From: Natrinema salaciae
GTDB lineage: Archaea > Halobacteriota > Halobacteria > Halobacteriales > Natrialbaceae
DNA length: 64,000 bases
Direction of reading: 5' to 3'
Assembly (NCBI RefSeq): GCF_900110865.1
Contig: NZ_FOFD01000007.1
Coordinates: 186,001-250,000 of the forward strand
Positions 44,987 through 53,563 of this stretch are shown here, piece after piece. Below the pieces are notes generated by a model. The model was not told the origin of the DNA, searched no databases, and saw only the letters and a list, made by a program, of their open reading frames with translations. The position numbers and the translations under genes are program-made. Position 1 is the first letter of the stretch, and the number at the start of each line of letters is the position of its first letter.

Positions 44987-45847
44987 ATGCGCATGTATCC
45001 GCGGGGGTCGTTCGAAGACGATCTGCAGCGGCGCGTCTACGAGTACGTCGAGCGTAACGGTGCCGTCACGCCGGCCGAACTGGCGCAGGCGATCGAGATC
45101 GACGGCGGCCGGGCCCACTCCAAACCCGCCCGGTCGGGGACCTACACCGAAACCGTCCCGCCCGCTCCGGACGAGCTCCGGTCGTGTATCGAGGCGCTGC
45201 AAGCCGACGGCTACCTGACCGAGGTCGACGGCAAGCTCCGGGTCGCGCTCTCGGCGACGACCACCGACCTCGAGTGCGAGGACGGCGTCGTCACCATCCG
45301 GCCGGCACGCGAGGAAGACCGACCGGGCGTCGTCGAGACGATGCGCCGGGTCGCCGACGGCGGAACCTACGTCGTCGCCGAGAACGTCGCGACGCAACTC
45401 GAGCGCGAGTCGGCACTGGTCCGGGCCAACGAGGAGCGCTCGCGGATCTTCTTCGTCGCGGTCCGCGACGACGAGGCGGCGACCGAGGCTGCCGACGAGC
45501 GCGAGTCGACCGAACCCAGCGGTGATTCGAGGGGAACGGGCGACGTCGTCGGCTGGCTCCACATCGACGCACCGACGCTCCCGTCGCTTCGCCACACTGC
45601 CGAACTGACCGTCGGCGTCGATCCCGACGTTCGACGACAGGGCGTCGGCTCGTCGTTGCTCGAGTACGGCCTCGAGTGGGCCGCCGACGCGGGGTATCGG
45701 AAGCTGTACCAGAACGTGCCGGCGACAAACGAGGCCGCGATCGAGTTCCTCGAGGCGAACGGCTGGCAGCGCGAGGGCGAACACGAGGAGCAGTACTGTC
45801 TCGACGGCGAGTTCGTCGACGAGATCATGCTGGCGACGTGGCCCTGA
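44987..45847 (+). CDS. GNAT N-acetyltransferase with N-terminal winged-helix-like region
   Basis: A 286-residue protein. Residues 1-90 resemble a winged helix (RRVYEYVERNGAVTPAELAQ, PDELRSCIEALQADGYLTEV). Residues 100-286 are a GNAT domain with the acetyl-CoA motif ELTVGVDPDVRRQGVGSSLL (R-x2-G-x-G) and the C-terminal NEAAIEFLEANGWQ. The ATG at 44987 lies 26 bp after a TATA-like element at 44955-44961; an ATG at 44993 and a GTG at 44981 are alternatives. The substrate, a protein or small-molecule amine, is unknown. Confidence 0.87.
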   Translation: MRMYPRGSFEDDLQRRVYEYVERNGAVTPAELAQAIEIDGGRAHSKPARSGTYTETVPPAPDELRSCIEALQADGYLTEVDGKLRVALSATTTDLECEDGVVTIRPAREEDRPGVVETMRRVADGGTYVVAENVATQLERESALVRANEERSRIFFVAVRDDEAATEAADERESTEPSGDSRGTGDVVGWLHIDAPTLPSLRHTAELTVGVDPDVRRQGVGSSLLEYGLEWAADAGYRKLYQNVPATNEAAIEFLEANGWQREGEHEEQYCLDGEFVDEIMLATWP

Positions 45848-45933
45848 TCAGCGAACGGGCGTCGAAGACCCGCCGCAGTCCGGCCGAGCGAATCGGGAAC
45901 ATTTTCTTGCCAGTCGATCGCATATCGAGTCGC

Positions 45934-46320
45934 ATGGAGGAACTCTCACTCGGCGTTCCGGAACCGATCCTCGAGCGACTGCCCGACGGCGACGAGAACG
46001 TGGCCGCGGACATGCAGAAGGCGGTCGCGGGCTGGGAGAGCCAGCTCAATCGGGTCCTCGAGGAGTCCGACGACGAGCGCGAGGCCGCCGGCCGCGTGCT
46101 CGAGGCGATCGACCGATTCGAGGAACGGTACCGGACGTACGACGAGTTAGTGCCGGAGCTGCGGGCGTGGGGCCAGTCCCCGATCTACGCGATCGCGTGG
46201 CGGACGCTGTACGCTGACGTGATCGCCCAACTCCACGACCACGACGAACTGGGCGAGCACCTCGATCGGGAGCGAAACGCACGGCTCGTCGAGGACGGAA
46301 TTCGGCTGAGCGACCTGTAG
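45934..46320 (+). CDS. Conserved haloarchaeal protein of unknown function
   Basis: A 128-residue acidic helical protein (MEELSLGVPEPILERLPDGD, then a helix with SQLNRVLEESDDEREAAGRV and a C-terminal helix YADVIAQLHDHDELGEHL). No recognised domain, signal or membrane segment. A TATA-like ATTTTC element at about 45901-45906 supports the ATG at 45934. The first part of its open frame overlaps the end of the GNAT gene and is not coding. Confidence 0.65.
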   Translation: MEELSLGVPEPILERLPDGDENVAADMQKAVAGWESQLNRVLEESDDEREAAGRVLEAIDRFEERYRTYDELVPELRAWGQSPIYAIAWRTLYADVIAQLHDHDELGEHLDRERNARLVEDGIRLSDL

Positions 46321-46490
46321 CGGTTCCGTACGGGCGTATCGATCCGCACCGGACGGACCACGTTTCCGATCGGCACCCACTCGATCGGGCAGCCCTGCCG
46401 TGGTCACCGTCCCGCGGGAGCGACGGACGTGCCGTCGGGTTTCGCGACGGAACCCACAACGGTTTTGCGTTCGTCCTCGATAGGCACACC

Positions 46491-46967
46491 GTGGCGACGA
46501 CTGACGACCGCGACGAGCCACCCGAACTCGACCTGACGACGCGCGTGCGCCGTCGCGTACTTCCGACCGTCCATCGGATCAAGGAACCCCTCGGCGGCTT
46601 CGCACAGTGCATCCAACACCCCGACGAGTACGTCGGCACCGTCCAGCGGGACCGCCGCGCGTTCCGGGCGGATCTCGAGGCGATGGCCTTTGCGCCGGAG
46701 CCGATCGCCGCCCTGAAAGTCCACGAGGACGGCCGACGGTCCGCCGGGAGCTGGGTCCGCCGGCGGTCACCGCTCGCGAGCTGGCAGCTCCACGTCGCCC
46801 TGTTCGACGGCGGGACCGACGCCGTCGAGGTGTTCGCCCACCGTGAGTACTCGTGGCTTCGGCACCCGTACAGACACTACACCGGCGAGGGGTGGGATAC
46901 GACCGGCGGCGTCGAGCGGATGCGATCGCTGCTGTCGGCCCACGGCGTGCCGTTTCGGACGGAGTGA
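46491..46967 (+). CDS. Conserved haloarchaeal protein of unknown function
   Basis: A 158-residue protein. The segments HRIKEPLGGFAQCIQHPDEY, GSWVRRRSPLASWQLHVALF and SWLRHPYRHYTGEGWDTTGG suggest a compact fold with conserved aromatic residues; no family is recognised. The GTG at 46491 has a TATA-like GGTTTTGCG element at about 46458-46466. Codon bias is strong, so the gene is likely real. Confidence 0.65.
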   Translation: MATTDDRDEPPELDLTTRVRRRVLPTVHRIKEPLGGFAQCIQHPDEYVGTVQRDRRAFRADLEAMAFAPEPIAALKVHEDGRRSAGSWVRRRSPLASWQLHVALFDGGTDAVEVFAHREYSWLRHPYRHYTGEGWDTTGGVERMRSLLSAHGVPFRTE

Positions 46968-47031
46968 CCGCCCTGCGCCGACCGCGTCGCCGGCAAAACC
47001 GATTTGATCGATGCCGACGGATGATCGATCG

Positions 47032-48141
47032 ATGGTCACCACGGAGACCGTCGCCGCGTTTACCGATCTCTACCTGCCGACGGTCAACGGCGTCACCTAT
47101 ACGGTCTCCCTCTGGCGCGACCGCTGGTCACGTCACCGCGGATCGATGCCCGTCGTCTTTCCCGAAACCGACGGCTACGAACCCGGAGACGGGGAGTACG
47201 CCCTGCCGAGCGTCGACGCGCCGCTGTTCCCGCAGTATAGACTCGCCCTGCCGACGATCCCCGACGGACTCGAGGTGCCGGACGTCGTCCACGCACACAC
47301 GCCCTTCACCGTCGGCGTCGCGGGCCTGCGTTTCGCCCGGAAACACGGCGTTCCCGCCGTCGCGTCGTACCACACGCTCCTCGACGACCGGGCGGAACAC
47401 TGGGTCCCGGAGCCGCTCGTCGACGGCGTCGAACACGCCTGTCGTGCCTACGAACGGTCGTTCTTCGATCGGGTCGACCGCGTCGTCGCGCCAACGTCGT
47501 TCGCCCGACGACACCTCACGGAGCACGTCGGCGCGGACGTCGACGTGACCGTCGTGTCGAACGGTATCGACACCGAGTTCTTTCGCCCGATCGACTCGAC
47601 GGCCTTTCGCGACCGTTACGATCTGCCCGACGGCCCGCTGCTCGGCTACACGGGCAGACACGGCCCCGAGAAGAACCTCGCGGAAGCGATCGACGCCGTC
47701 GCTGGAACCGACTGGACGCTCGTTCTGGCCGGTGATGGCCCCGACCGCGAGGCGCTCGAGGAGCGCGCCACGGCGACGGACGCCGACGTTCGCTTCCTGG
47801 GGTTTCTCGACCGCCCGGACCTCCCGGCGTTTTACTCGGCGCTCGACGCCTTCGTCTTCCCGAGCCCGGTCGAGACCCAGGGACTGGTCGCGCTCGAGGC
47901 CACGGCCTGCGGGACGCCCGTGGTCGCCGTCGACGCGGGCGCACTCACCGACAGCGTGATCGAGGGAGAGACCGGCTACCGGTACGCTCTCGGCGACCTC
48001 GACTCGTTTCGCCGGGCGATTCGTCGCACGCTCGCCGAAGCCGATCGGCTCTCGGATCTCTGTCGCAGACGTCGGGCGATGCTCTCGGTCGAACACTCGC
48101 TCGAGCAACTGGCGGGCGTGTACGACGCGCTCGGTCCGTGA
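47032..48141 (+). CDS. Glycosyltransferase family 4 protein
   Basis: A GT-B fold glycosyltransferase of 369 residues, transferring sugar from a nucleotide sugar to a lipid or glycan. The N-terminal domain has TDLYLPTVNGVTYTVSLW and VVHAHTPFTVGV. The C-terminal donor domain has LLGYTGRHGPEKNLAEAIDA and the family signature EX7E region FPSPVETQGLVALEATACGT. It resembles enzymes of sulfoquinovosyl or mannosyl lipid synthesis. An in-frame ATG at 47011 is an alternative start. No other glycosylation genes are nearby. Confidence 0.88.
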   Translation: MVTTETVAAFTDLYLPTVNGVTYTVSLWRDRWSRHRGSMPVVFPETDGYEPGDGEYALPSVDAPLFPQYRLALPTIPDGLEVPDVVHAHTPFTVGVAGLRFARKHGVPAVASYHTLLDDRAEHWVPEPLVDGVEHACRAYERSFFDRVDRVVAPTSFARRHLTEHVGADVDVTVVSNGIDTEFFRPIDSTAFRDRYDLPDGPLLGYTGRHGPEKNLAEAIDAVAGTDWTLVLAGDGPDREALEERATATDADVRFLGFLDRPDLPAFYSALDAFVFPSPVETQGLVALEATACGTPVVAVDAGALTDSVIEGETGYRYALGDLDSFRRAIRRTLAEADRLSDLCRRRRAMLSVEHSLEQLAGVYDALGP

Positions 48142-48236
48142 CGAGACGCCAGGTCGAGCCACCGATGCGATCCACACGACTGTGCGGCGCACGTTCCAGC
48201 CCAAGCGTTCAAATTCCGGGACTGGGTAGAGACGGT

Positions 48237-48587
48237 ATGGAGTTCGCTGTCTCCCGTGCAGGAACGACGCTCGTCACCCTTCACGGCGGATCCGACACGA
48301 CCGCCTGCGACGAGGCAACGACGATGCTTGCCGAGACTCTCGAGTCCCCCGCGGCCGACGGGGCGATCACCGACTGGGACATCACGGACGCGGACATCTA
48401 CGAGCACCCGACTGCACCCTTCGATCCGTATACGATCGCGCTCGAGTTCGCGGTGACGGTGACCGTCGAGGCCGAGAGCGCCGACGAGGCGGCCGAAATC
48501 GGCGCGGCCGCGATCGACGACGCGCTCGACGCCGCCGGCGTCGAGTCCGTCTCGTACACGTCCTCGCCTGCGGCGTCGGCGGCCTGA
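48237..48587 (+). CDS. Small alpha/beta haloarchaeal protein of unknown function
   Basis: A 116-residue acidic protein. A C-terminal half with an alternating strand-helix pattern (YTIALEFAVTVTVEAESADE, then EAAEIGAAAIDDALDAAGVE) suggests a ferredoxin-like fold. No motif is recognised. The ATG at 48237 begins MEFAVSRAGTTLVTLHGG. It is followed by the SAMP gene 93 bp downstream. Confidence 0.65.
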   Translation: MEFAVSRAGTTLVTLHGGSDTTACDEATTMLAETLESPAADGAITDWDITDADIYEHPTAPFDPYTIALEFAVTVTVEAESADEAAEIGAAAIDDALDAAGVESVSYTSSPAASAA

Positions 48588-48680
48588 GACGATACGCTCA
48601 CGCCGGTCGGCCGCCGCTCGGCCCGCAATAGCGGGCGGCCTATCGGCCGGACTTATGTCGCCCGAAGCCGATTGGACGGT

Positions 48681-48959
48681 ATGGAAATCGATCTCCGGTT
48701 CTTCGCCACGTACCGGGAAGCCGTCGGGGAGAAAGAGCGAACGCGCACGGTCGACGACGACGCGACCGTCGGCGACGTTCTCACCGCCCTCGAGGCCGAG
48801 TACGACGAACTCGACGGACGGTTGCTCGAGGACGGGACGATCCGACCGCAGCTGAGCGTCCTGAAAAACGGCCGTAACGTGGTGCACATGGCGGGTGTCG
48901 ACACGTCCCTCGAGGCGGGCGACGTGGTATCGGTCTTCCCGCCGGTCGCCGGCGGATAA
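48681..48959 (+). CDS. Ubiquitin-like small archaeal modifier protein (SAMP/MoaD family)
   Basis: A 92-residue beta-grasp protein ending in the diglycine VFPPVAGG required for adenylation by the E1-like UbaA. The N terminus MEIDLRFFATYREAVGEK, the middle LEAEYDELDGRLLEDG and the lysine-bearing LKNGRNVVH closely follow my memory of SAMP3 of Haloferax volcanii. SAMPs act as protein modifiers and as sulfur carriers for molybdopterin and tRNA thiolation. The ATG at 48681 is preceded by only a TTG in the same frame. The tungsten enzyme at 54408-56333 needs such a sulfur carrier for its cofactor. Confidence 0.88.
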   Translation: MEIDLRFFATYREAVGEKERTRTVDDDATVGDVLTALEAEYDELDGRLLEDGTIRPQLSVLKNGRNVVHMAGVDTSLEAGDVVSVFPPVAGG

Positions 48960-49035
48960 CGGTGTGTCGACGGCCAGTCGAACGGTGCGGGGACACCCAC
49001 TATCTTTTTTACCGACAGGATCGCAAGCAGTCTCT

Positions 49036-49245
49036 ATGCTCGATGATCTCCTTCTCGTTCCGTTCGAACTCGGGGTCGACTGGCTCATCGATCGGAACGA
49101 CGATCGAACGCCGGTACAGCGGATCTGTCTGTTCGTCGGCGTCGTATTCGTGCTGCTCGGAATCGCCCTCGCGGCCGTCAGCGGCCTGTGGTACGGCCTC
49201 GCAGTGGGGATCGTCGGGCTGGCGCTGCTTCTCTACGGAGCGTGA
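49036..49245 (+). CDS. Small membrane protein
   Basis: A 69-residue protein with a short amphipathic N-terminal part (MLDDLLLVPFELGVDWLID), a basic-acidic loop and two C-terminal membrane helices (ICLFVGVVFVLLGIALAAVS, YGLAVGIVGLALLLYGA). A T-rich element at about 49003-49012 acts as TATA box for the ATG at 49036. The family is not recognised. Confidence 0.65.
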   Translation: MLDDLLLVPFELGVDWLIDRNDDRTPVQRICLFVGVVFVLLGIALAAVSGLWYGLAVGIVGLALLLYGA

Positions 49246-49335
49246 TCGGCCCCCGCAGACGCGAGCGAGTCAGTCGAGCCCGCGGCTGCGGCAGACTTCG
49301 AGAACGCTTTACGCGTCGTTCGACTCGAGACGAAC

Positions 49336-50130
49336 GTGACCGAAATCGACGGGGGTGACGCCGATCGGAGCCCCACCGGGAACACCGACCGGACGGCGGA
49401 CGGGCCGGCCGACGAGACGCCGATCCCCGACGCCGACGGACGCGCGCCGATCACGTTCGGTTGGGACGGGGTCCGCGCCGGCTTCCTCACCTGCGTTCCC
49501 GTGGCGCTCGGCGTCGGCGGGTACGGGATCGCCTTCGGGATGCTCGCTCGTCGGGCCGGGCTGAGCGTCGCCGAGGCGGCGCTGATGAGCGCGACCGTCA
49601 TCGCCGGTGCCGCTCAGATCGTCGCCGTCGAGCTCTGGGCGGAGCCGCTCCCCGTCGCGACGATCGTCCTCACGACGCTGGCGATCAACCTGCGCTACTC
49701 GCTGATGGGCGCGGCGTTGGGACCGTGGCTCGAGCGACTCTCGCCGATCCGGAGTTACGGGAGCCTCCTGCTCATGGCCGACGAGAACTGGGCGTTGACG
49801 ATGCGCGAGCTCAAGTCCGGGAGCCGTCGCGGTGCGTTCCTCCTCGGCACCGGGATCGCGATCTGGGTCTTCTGGGTCGCGTCGACGGTCGTCGGGGCGG
49901 CCGCCGGCGGTTCGATCGGCGACCCGGCTCAGTACGGCATCGACTTCGTCCTCGCGGCGGTCTTCGTCGCGCTCGCTGCCGAACTCTGGGAGGGACGCTC
50001 GACACTCGTGCCGTGGCTCGTCGCGCTCGCGACCGCCGTCGCCGCCGCGGAACTCGTTCCGGGCCAGTGGTACATCCTGCTGGGCGGGTCCGCGGCCGCC
50101 GCGGTGGAGGTGATCCGCCATGGTCGGTGA
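49336..50130 (+). CDS. azlC: AzlC family branched-chain amino acid permease subunit
   Basis: The large membrane subunit of an AzlCD-type exporter, known from bacteria for branched-chain amino acid efflux. The 264-residue protein has a disordered acidic N terminus of about 45 residues and then the family core (FLTCVPVALGVGGYGIAFGM, SATVIAGAAQIVAVEL, NLRYSLMGAALGPWLE). The GTG at 49336 is the start, with a CTTTAC box about 27 bp upstream. It overlaps the azlD gene by 11 bp. Confidence 0.9.
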   Translation: MTEIDGGDADRSPTGNTDRTADGPADETPIPDADGRAPITFGWDGVRAGFLTCVPVALGVGGYGIAFGMLARRAGLSVAEAALMSATVIAGAAQIVAVELWAEPLPVATIVLTTLAINLRYSLMGAALGPWLERLSPIRSYGSLLLMADENWALTMRELKSGSRRGAFLLGTGIAIWVFWVASTVVGAAAGGSIGDPAQYGIDFVLAAVFVALAAELWEGRSTLVPWLVALATAVAAAELVPGQWYILLGGSAAAAVEVIRHGR

Positions 50131-50440
50131 GGGAGCGCTGGCGCTCGACCCGCTCGTGGTCGGCGTCATCCTCGCGATGACGCTCGTGACCGCCCTCACG
50201 AAAATCGGCGGCCTCTGGCTCCTGCGCCGGATCGAGGTGAGCGAGCGACTCGAGGCCGGACTGTCCGTCCTGCCGGGCGCGATCGTGATCGCCATCCTCG
50301 GGCCCGAACTGGCGGCCGGCGGGCCGGCGGAGTGGGGCGCGGCCGGCGTCGTCCTGCTGATCATGTGGCGAACGGAAAGCATTCTGCTCTCGCTGTGTGG
50401 CGGAGTGGGAACCGTCGTCCTGTTTCGGGCACACCTGTAG
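50120..50440 (+). CDS. azlD: AzlD domain protein
   Basis: The small hydrophobic partner of AzlC, 106 residues with four membrane helices (VVGVILAMTLVTALTKIGG, LSVLPGAIVIAILGPELAAG and a C-terminal pair). The sequence ALTKIGGLWLLRR resembles the AzlD core. Translation begins within the end of azlC, so the two are coupled. Export of branched-chain amino acids is inferred from the family. Confidence 0.88.
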   Translation: MVGEGALALDPLVVGVILAMTLVTALTKIGGLWLLRRIEVSERLEAGLSVLPGAIVIAILGPELAAGGPAEWGAAGVVLLIMWRTESILLSLCGGVGTVVLFRAHL

Positions 50441-50500
50441 CTTCGCTTCCGCGGTTACCGGCGAACGCGAATTTATCCGTCCGGCCGTCGAACCAGCGGT

Positions 50501-50761
50501 ATGGCAACGCGTCTCGAGCGCTCCTTTCGCGGCATCTCCGAACGGCTCGTGATCCGCTATCTGACGAATCTGGGCGGCGAACAGGTCGACGAGGAGACCG
50601 TCGAGGGCGACGACTGGACGGCCACGCTCTCCTCGGAGACGGTCGGGATCGGCCCCTCGCTGACACTGACCGAGGTGACGATCGTCTTCGAGGGCGAGGC
50701 AGAGACCCTCGACCCGCTCGTCGAGCAGTTCGCACAGAAGGCGATGCGCGCGGGTGGGTGA
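50501..50761 (+). CDS. MoaD-related C-terminal domain-like (DUF1952) small protein
   Basis: An 86-residue protein, RSFRGISERLVIRYLTNLGG then VGIGPSLTLTEVTIVFEGEA, ending QKAMRAGG. The FRGI...YL..LGG start and the KAMRAGG end recall the DUF1952 domain found at the C terminus of MoaD-related proteins of Thermus, where it accompanies molybdopterin sulfur carriers. Here it stands alone and ends in Gly-Gly. The gene is followed immediately by the next ORF (stop TGA at 50759, ATG at 50762). Function unknown; the family match is from memory. Confidence 0.6.
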   Translation: MATRLERSFRGISERLVIRYLTNLGGEQVDEETVEGDDWTATLSSETVGIGPSLTLTEVTIVFEGEAETLDPLVEQFAQKAMRAGG

Positions 50762-51172
50762 ATGGCGGGCGAACCGATCGAGGGGCAGGTGCTGGTGCTC
50801 ACGGCCGCCAAGGCGAGCGTTCCGGGAACCCGGCTCCCCGATCTGATCGAGCGCGCACAGGCGATCCTGGGGCCGGCCCTCGAGCGGTACCGCCGGGAGT
50901 ACGAGCGCCTCTACGCCGACGACGACCTCGAGGTGTTCCTCGTCGACTGGGGTCACTGGGAGGAACTCGGCGAGCGACTCGGCGTGACCGACCGCGAACT
51001 GTCGGCGATCCGCCGCGCGCACGAGGAGCAACTGGTGCGGATCGGCCGACGAACGGACCGCGAAGCCGAGTTCGAGACGGCGCTCGAGATCCGAGAACCG
51101 GTCGTCGTCGGGACGGACGGGGCCGAAGCCGCCGGTGACGACGAGGGCGATCTCGGGCCGGCGGACCGGTAG
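50762..51172 (+). CDS. Conserved haloarchaeal protein, operon partner of the MoaD-related protein
   Basis: A 136-residue acidic protein with a helical middle (QAILGPALERYRREYERLYA) and the segment EVFLVDWGHWEELGERLGVT followed by another helix. The last 30 residues are disordered. No known domain. It begins on the base after the stop of the preceding gene, so both are co-expressed. Confidence 0.65.
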   Translation: MAGEPIEGQVLVLTAAKASVPGTRLPDLIERAQAILGPALERYRREYERLYADDDLEVFLVDWGHWEELGERLGVTDRELSAIRRAHEEQLVRIGRRTDREAEFETALEIREPVVVGTDGAEAAGDDEGDLGPADR

Positions 51173-51268
51173 CGACCGACGATCCGTCTCGCGGTCGCAT
51201 CGCCGTCCCTCTCGCGGTGGATGGCAACTATAAAGATCGTCTTTCACCTTTGGCAAACCACTGAGACG

Positions 51269-51721
51269 ATGGCAATCGACCAGGAGACCGAGATGACCGA
51301 CGCGGAGATCGACGACTTCCTCAGTCGTCACGAGACGGGGGTGCTGTCGCTCGCGCGCTCGGACGAACCCTACGCGATTCCGATCTCGTACGGCTACGAC
51401 GAGGCAGATCAGGCGTTCTACATGCGGATGGTATCGACGCCCGAGAGCGAAAAGCGGCAGTTCCTCGAGTCCGCGCCCGCCGCGCGACTCGTCGTCTACG
51501 ACGAAGCGGACTCGACCTACCAGAGCGTCATCGCCACGGGTGACCTCGAGACCATCGAGCCCGCGGCGCTGACGCCGGAACAGATCGCCCAGTACGGTGA
51601 GGCGAAACGACCGCTGTTCGAGATCTGGGCGGAAGGGAAGGACACGCTGAACATCGAACTCTACCGTCTCACGCCGGCGACGCTCGCCGGCCGGCGAACC
51701 GAGATCGATCGCGAGAAGTAA
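51269..51721 (+). CDS. Pyridoxamine 5'-phosphate oxidase family protein
   Basis: A split-barrel flavin-binding protein of 150 residues (MTDAEIDDFLSRHETGVLSL, EPYAIPISYGYDEADQAFYM, STPESEKRQFLES). Members bind FMN, F420 or haem and reduce small molecules. The ATG at 51269 is chosen over 51221 because a TATA-like CTTTCAC element lies 26 bp upstream. A related gene starts at 63661. Confidence 0.87.
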   Translation: MAIDQETEMTDAEIDDFLSRHETGVLSLARSDEPYAIPISYGYDEADQAFYMRMVSTPESEKRQFLESAPAARLVVYDEADSTYQSVIATGDLETIEPAALTPEQIAQYGEAKRPLFEIWAEGKDTLNIELYRLTPATLAGRRTEIDREK

Positions 51722-51768
51722 GAACGGACGATCGGGCCGACGGCGGACGCGATGGCGAGGGGCCGGAT

Positions 51769-51918
51769 TCAGTTCGTCTGCTGTTCCGCGACAAAATTCG
51801 ACGGCGCGACCGACGCGCCACAGACCGGGCAGCCGTGGGTTAACGTGGCCTCACGCATCGATTCGTTGACCTCGATCTCCTGCCCGCATTCCGGGCACGT
51901 AAACTCGTATCTACTCAT
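51769..51918 (-). CDS. DUF7560-like zinc-ribbon protein
   Basis: A 49-residue protein, MSRYEFTCPECGQEIEVNES, then CPVCGASVAPSNF: two CxxC pairs 19 residues apart forming a zinc ribbon. This matches my memory of the DUF7560 microprotein family of haloarchaea. It lies tail-to-tail with the PPOX-like gene and is below the usual ORF size cut. The function is unknown; nucleic-acid or protein binding is likely. Confidence 0.75.
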   Translation of the reverse strand: MSRYEFTCPECGQEIEVNESMREATLTHGCPVCGASVAPSNFVAEQQTN

Positions 51919-52064
51919 ATCAGGTGGTGAGTCGTGCGAAATTTCGATTGTCTACCGTATAGCTGTACGTCCAGTATATATAGGATTGCGGTTCAGTACC
52001 GTCGGTCTGTAGGACCCGATACGTTCTTGAGGCTCGAGTCATCGCTCTCCCGTTCGGGCGCAAG

Positions 52065-52724
52065 TCAACGATGTTCGAGAATCGCGTCCAGCAGTTTCGT
52101 CTGGGCTGCCGCGAGGTGTTCGGTGAACGTCGACCCGGTGATCTCGAGTTCCGCGGCGACCTCGCCGGCGTTGGCCCGTTTCGGGTGTTCGAAGTAGCCC
52201 ATTCGATGGGCCGTCTCGAGGACCTCCGTCTGGCGATCGGTCAGCGTGCTCCGATCGACGAAGACGAGGTTTCGTTCCTCGTGGTCCTGCTGGGACTGGA
52301 GCAGCCGCTGGACGTCGAGCGTCGCATACCGGTCGCGCAACTCGCCGATGATGGCCTGTAACCCCTCCATATCCGGCGCGTGGAAGGTCAGGTACAGCGA
52401 CGCACCCTGCGTGCGGATGTCGACGACCGGACAGTCGTGCTTCTCGATACACTCGCAGGGGCAGCCACGGCCGAGTTCGCGCTCGAACCGGTAGACCGAA
52501 CTCGAGCCGTACGAGAAGATCGACGACAGCTCCGCGTCGACGTCGAACGCGTCGGGATAGCGCTCGGCCTTGAGCATGAACTCCTCGGTCACGCGCTCGG
52601 GCGCGGACGGGTTGGCGCCCCTCGAGACGGAGTCGACCCGGCCACTCGTCTCGGCCGAGGCCTGCGCGACGACACAGTCGGGCGGGTCGTCGATCTTCAC
52701 CTCCGCGCGGATCCCCGAAGACAT
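52065..52724 (-). CDS. Bat-type HTH regulator with a Cys-rich sensor motif
   Basis: A 219-residue regulator. Residues 80-100 contain a cluster of four cysteines (GRGCPCECIEKHDCPVV, Cys88, 90, 92 and 98) able to bind a metal or an Fe-S cluster or to respond to redox. The C-terminal Bat-type HTH (LTDRQTEVLETAHRMGYFEH, ITGSTFTEHLAAAQTKLL) binds DNA. A TATA-like GTTTAGG at about 52751-52757 lies 26 bp upstream of the ATG at 52724. It is divergent from a second HTH regulator gene, and the two probably share control of the intergenic region. Confidence 0.87.
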   Translation of the reverse strand: MSSGIRAEVKIDDPPDCVVAQASAETSGRVDSVSRGANPSAPERVTEEFMLKAERYPDAFDVDAELSSIFSYGSSSVYRFERELGRGCPCECIEKHDCPVVDIRTQGASLYLTFHAPDMEGLQAIIGELRDRYATLDVQRLLQSQQDHEERNLVFVDRSTLTDRQTEVLETAHRMGYFEHPKRANAGEVAAELEITGSTFTEHLAAAQTKLLDAILEHR

Positions 52725-52968
52725 TACTCACTGCTGGGGTGGCGGGCCTCCTAAACCCTGTGTCTGCGGCTGGGGATCGGACCGTGCGGCGATCACGGCG
52801 GTGCCAGTACTCGAGACGCGGTCCCGCGAGACGGTCGCGACGAGCGCACCGCCCGTTCGCGCCTCGAGGATCGGCTCGCGACCGACATTTTGGGACCCCA
52901 TATAAAGGGCCCTGTATTTATTGGGACTCATTTGGAGGGAGTTGGGTCGGTAGTATGAGGTGTAACAG
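52725..52968. promoter_or_regulatory. Divergent promoter region with repeated TTGGGAC
   Basis: The 244-bp gap between two HTH genes has a minus-strand TATA-like element near 52751-52757 and plus-strand ones at about 52900-52908 and 52913-52921. TTGGGAC occurs at 52890-52896 and again at 52921-52927, with a short palindrome AGGGCCCT between them. Their position around the promoter suggests operator sites. Confidence 0.45.
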
Positions 52969-53355
52969 ATGTCCGCTACGAACTCCGACGCCCGAAAACG
53001 AGGCTGGCAGCGCGACGACCCGATCGACCCGCAGGCCGTGCTCGCCGCGCTGGACGACGACGCCTGTCGAGCCATCCTTGAGGCGACGACCGAGGAGCCC
53101 CTGACCGCGACCGAACTCTCCGAGCGGTGCAACATCCCGATGTCGACGGCCTATCGAAAGGTCGAGATGCTGACCAAGGCGGAGCTAGTCGAGGAACGGG
53201 TCCGGATCAACACCTCCGGCAAACACGCGACCGAGTATCGCAAGAGCTTCGACGACGTGCTCGTCTCCGTCGCCGGCGGCGGGATCGAAATCGAGATGAC
53301 GAAACCGGACGGCGAAATCGACTCGAGCGCCACCTACGCCGTCGCCGACGACTGA
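52969..53355 (+). CDS. Winged-helix transcriptional regulator (ArsR-like)
   Basis: A 128-residue regulator: an ArsR/TrmB-like winged helix in residues 25-95 (AVLAALDDDACRAILEATTE, LTATELSERCNIPMSTAYRK, LTKAELVEERVRI) and a beta-rich C-terminal end. There are no cysteines to bind metal in the HTH beyond a single CN. It is divergent from the Cys-rich Bat-type regulator; this pairing of an ArsR-like and a Bat-type gene is common in haloarchaea. Confidence 0.85.
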   Translation: MSATNSDARKRGWQRDDPIDPQAVLAALDDDACRAILEATTEEPLTATELSERCNIPMSTAYRKVEMLTKAELVEERVRINTSGKHATEYRKSFDDVLVSVAGGGIEIEMTKPDGEIDSSATYAVADD

Positions 53356-53563
53356 GACGGTCGTCCGTAACTGAGTACCGGCGTACCTGCGAAACGGGTC
53401 ACGGGCGCACCGCAACCGACTTGCAACCGACCGTCCGACGGCCCGACGCGAGTTCTCGAGCGGTCCACGCGGACGCCGTCCGTTCCGTCATCGAACGGGA
53501 CGCGACGAGTTCGATTTTCTCGAGCGATACTACTCGATTCCGACCAGCGATGGCTGCCGTCGG

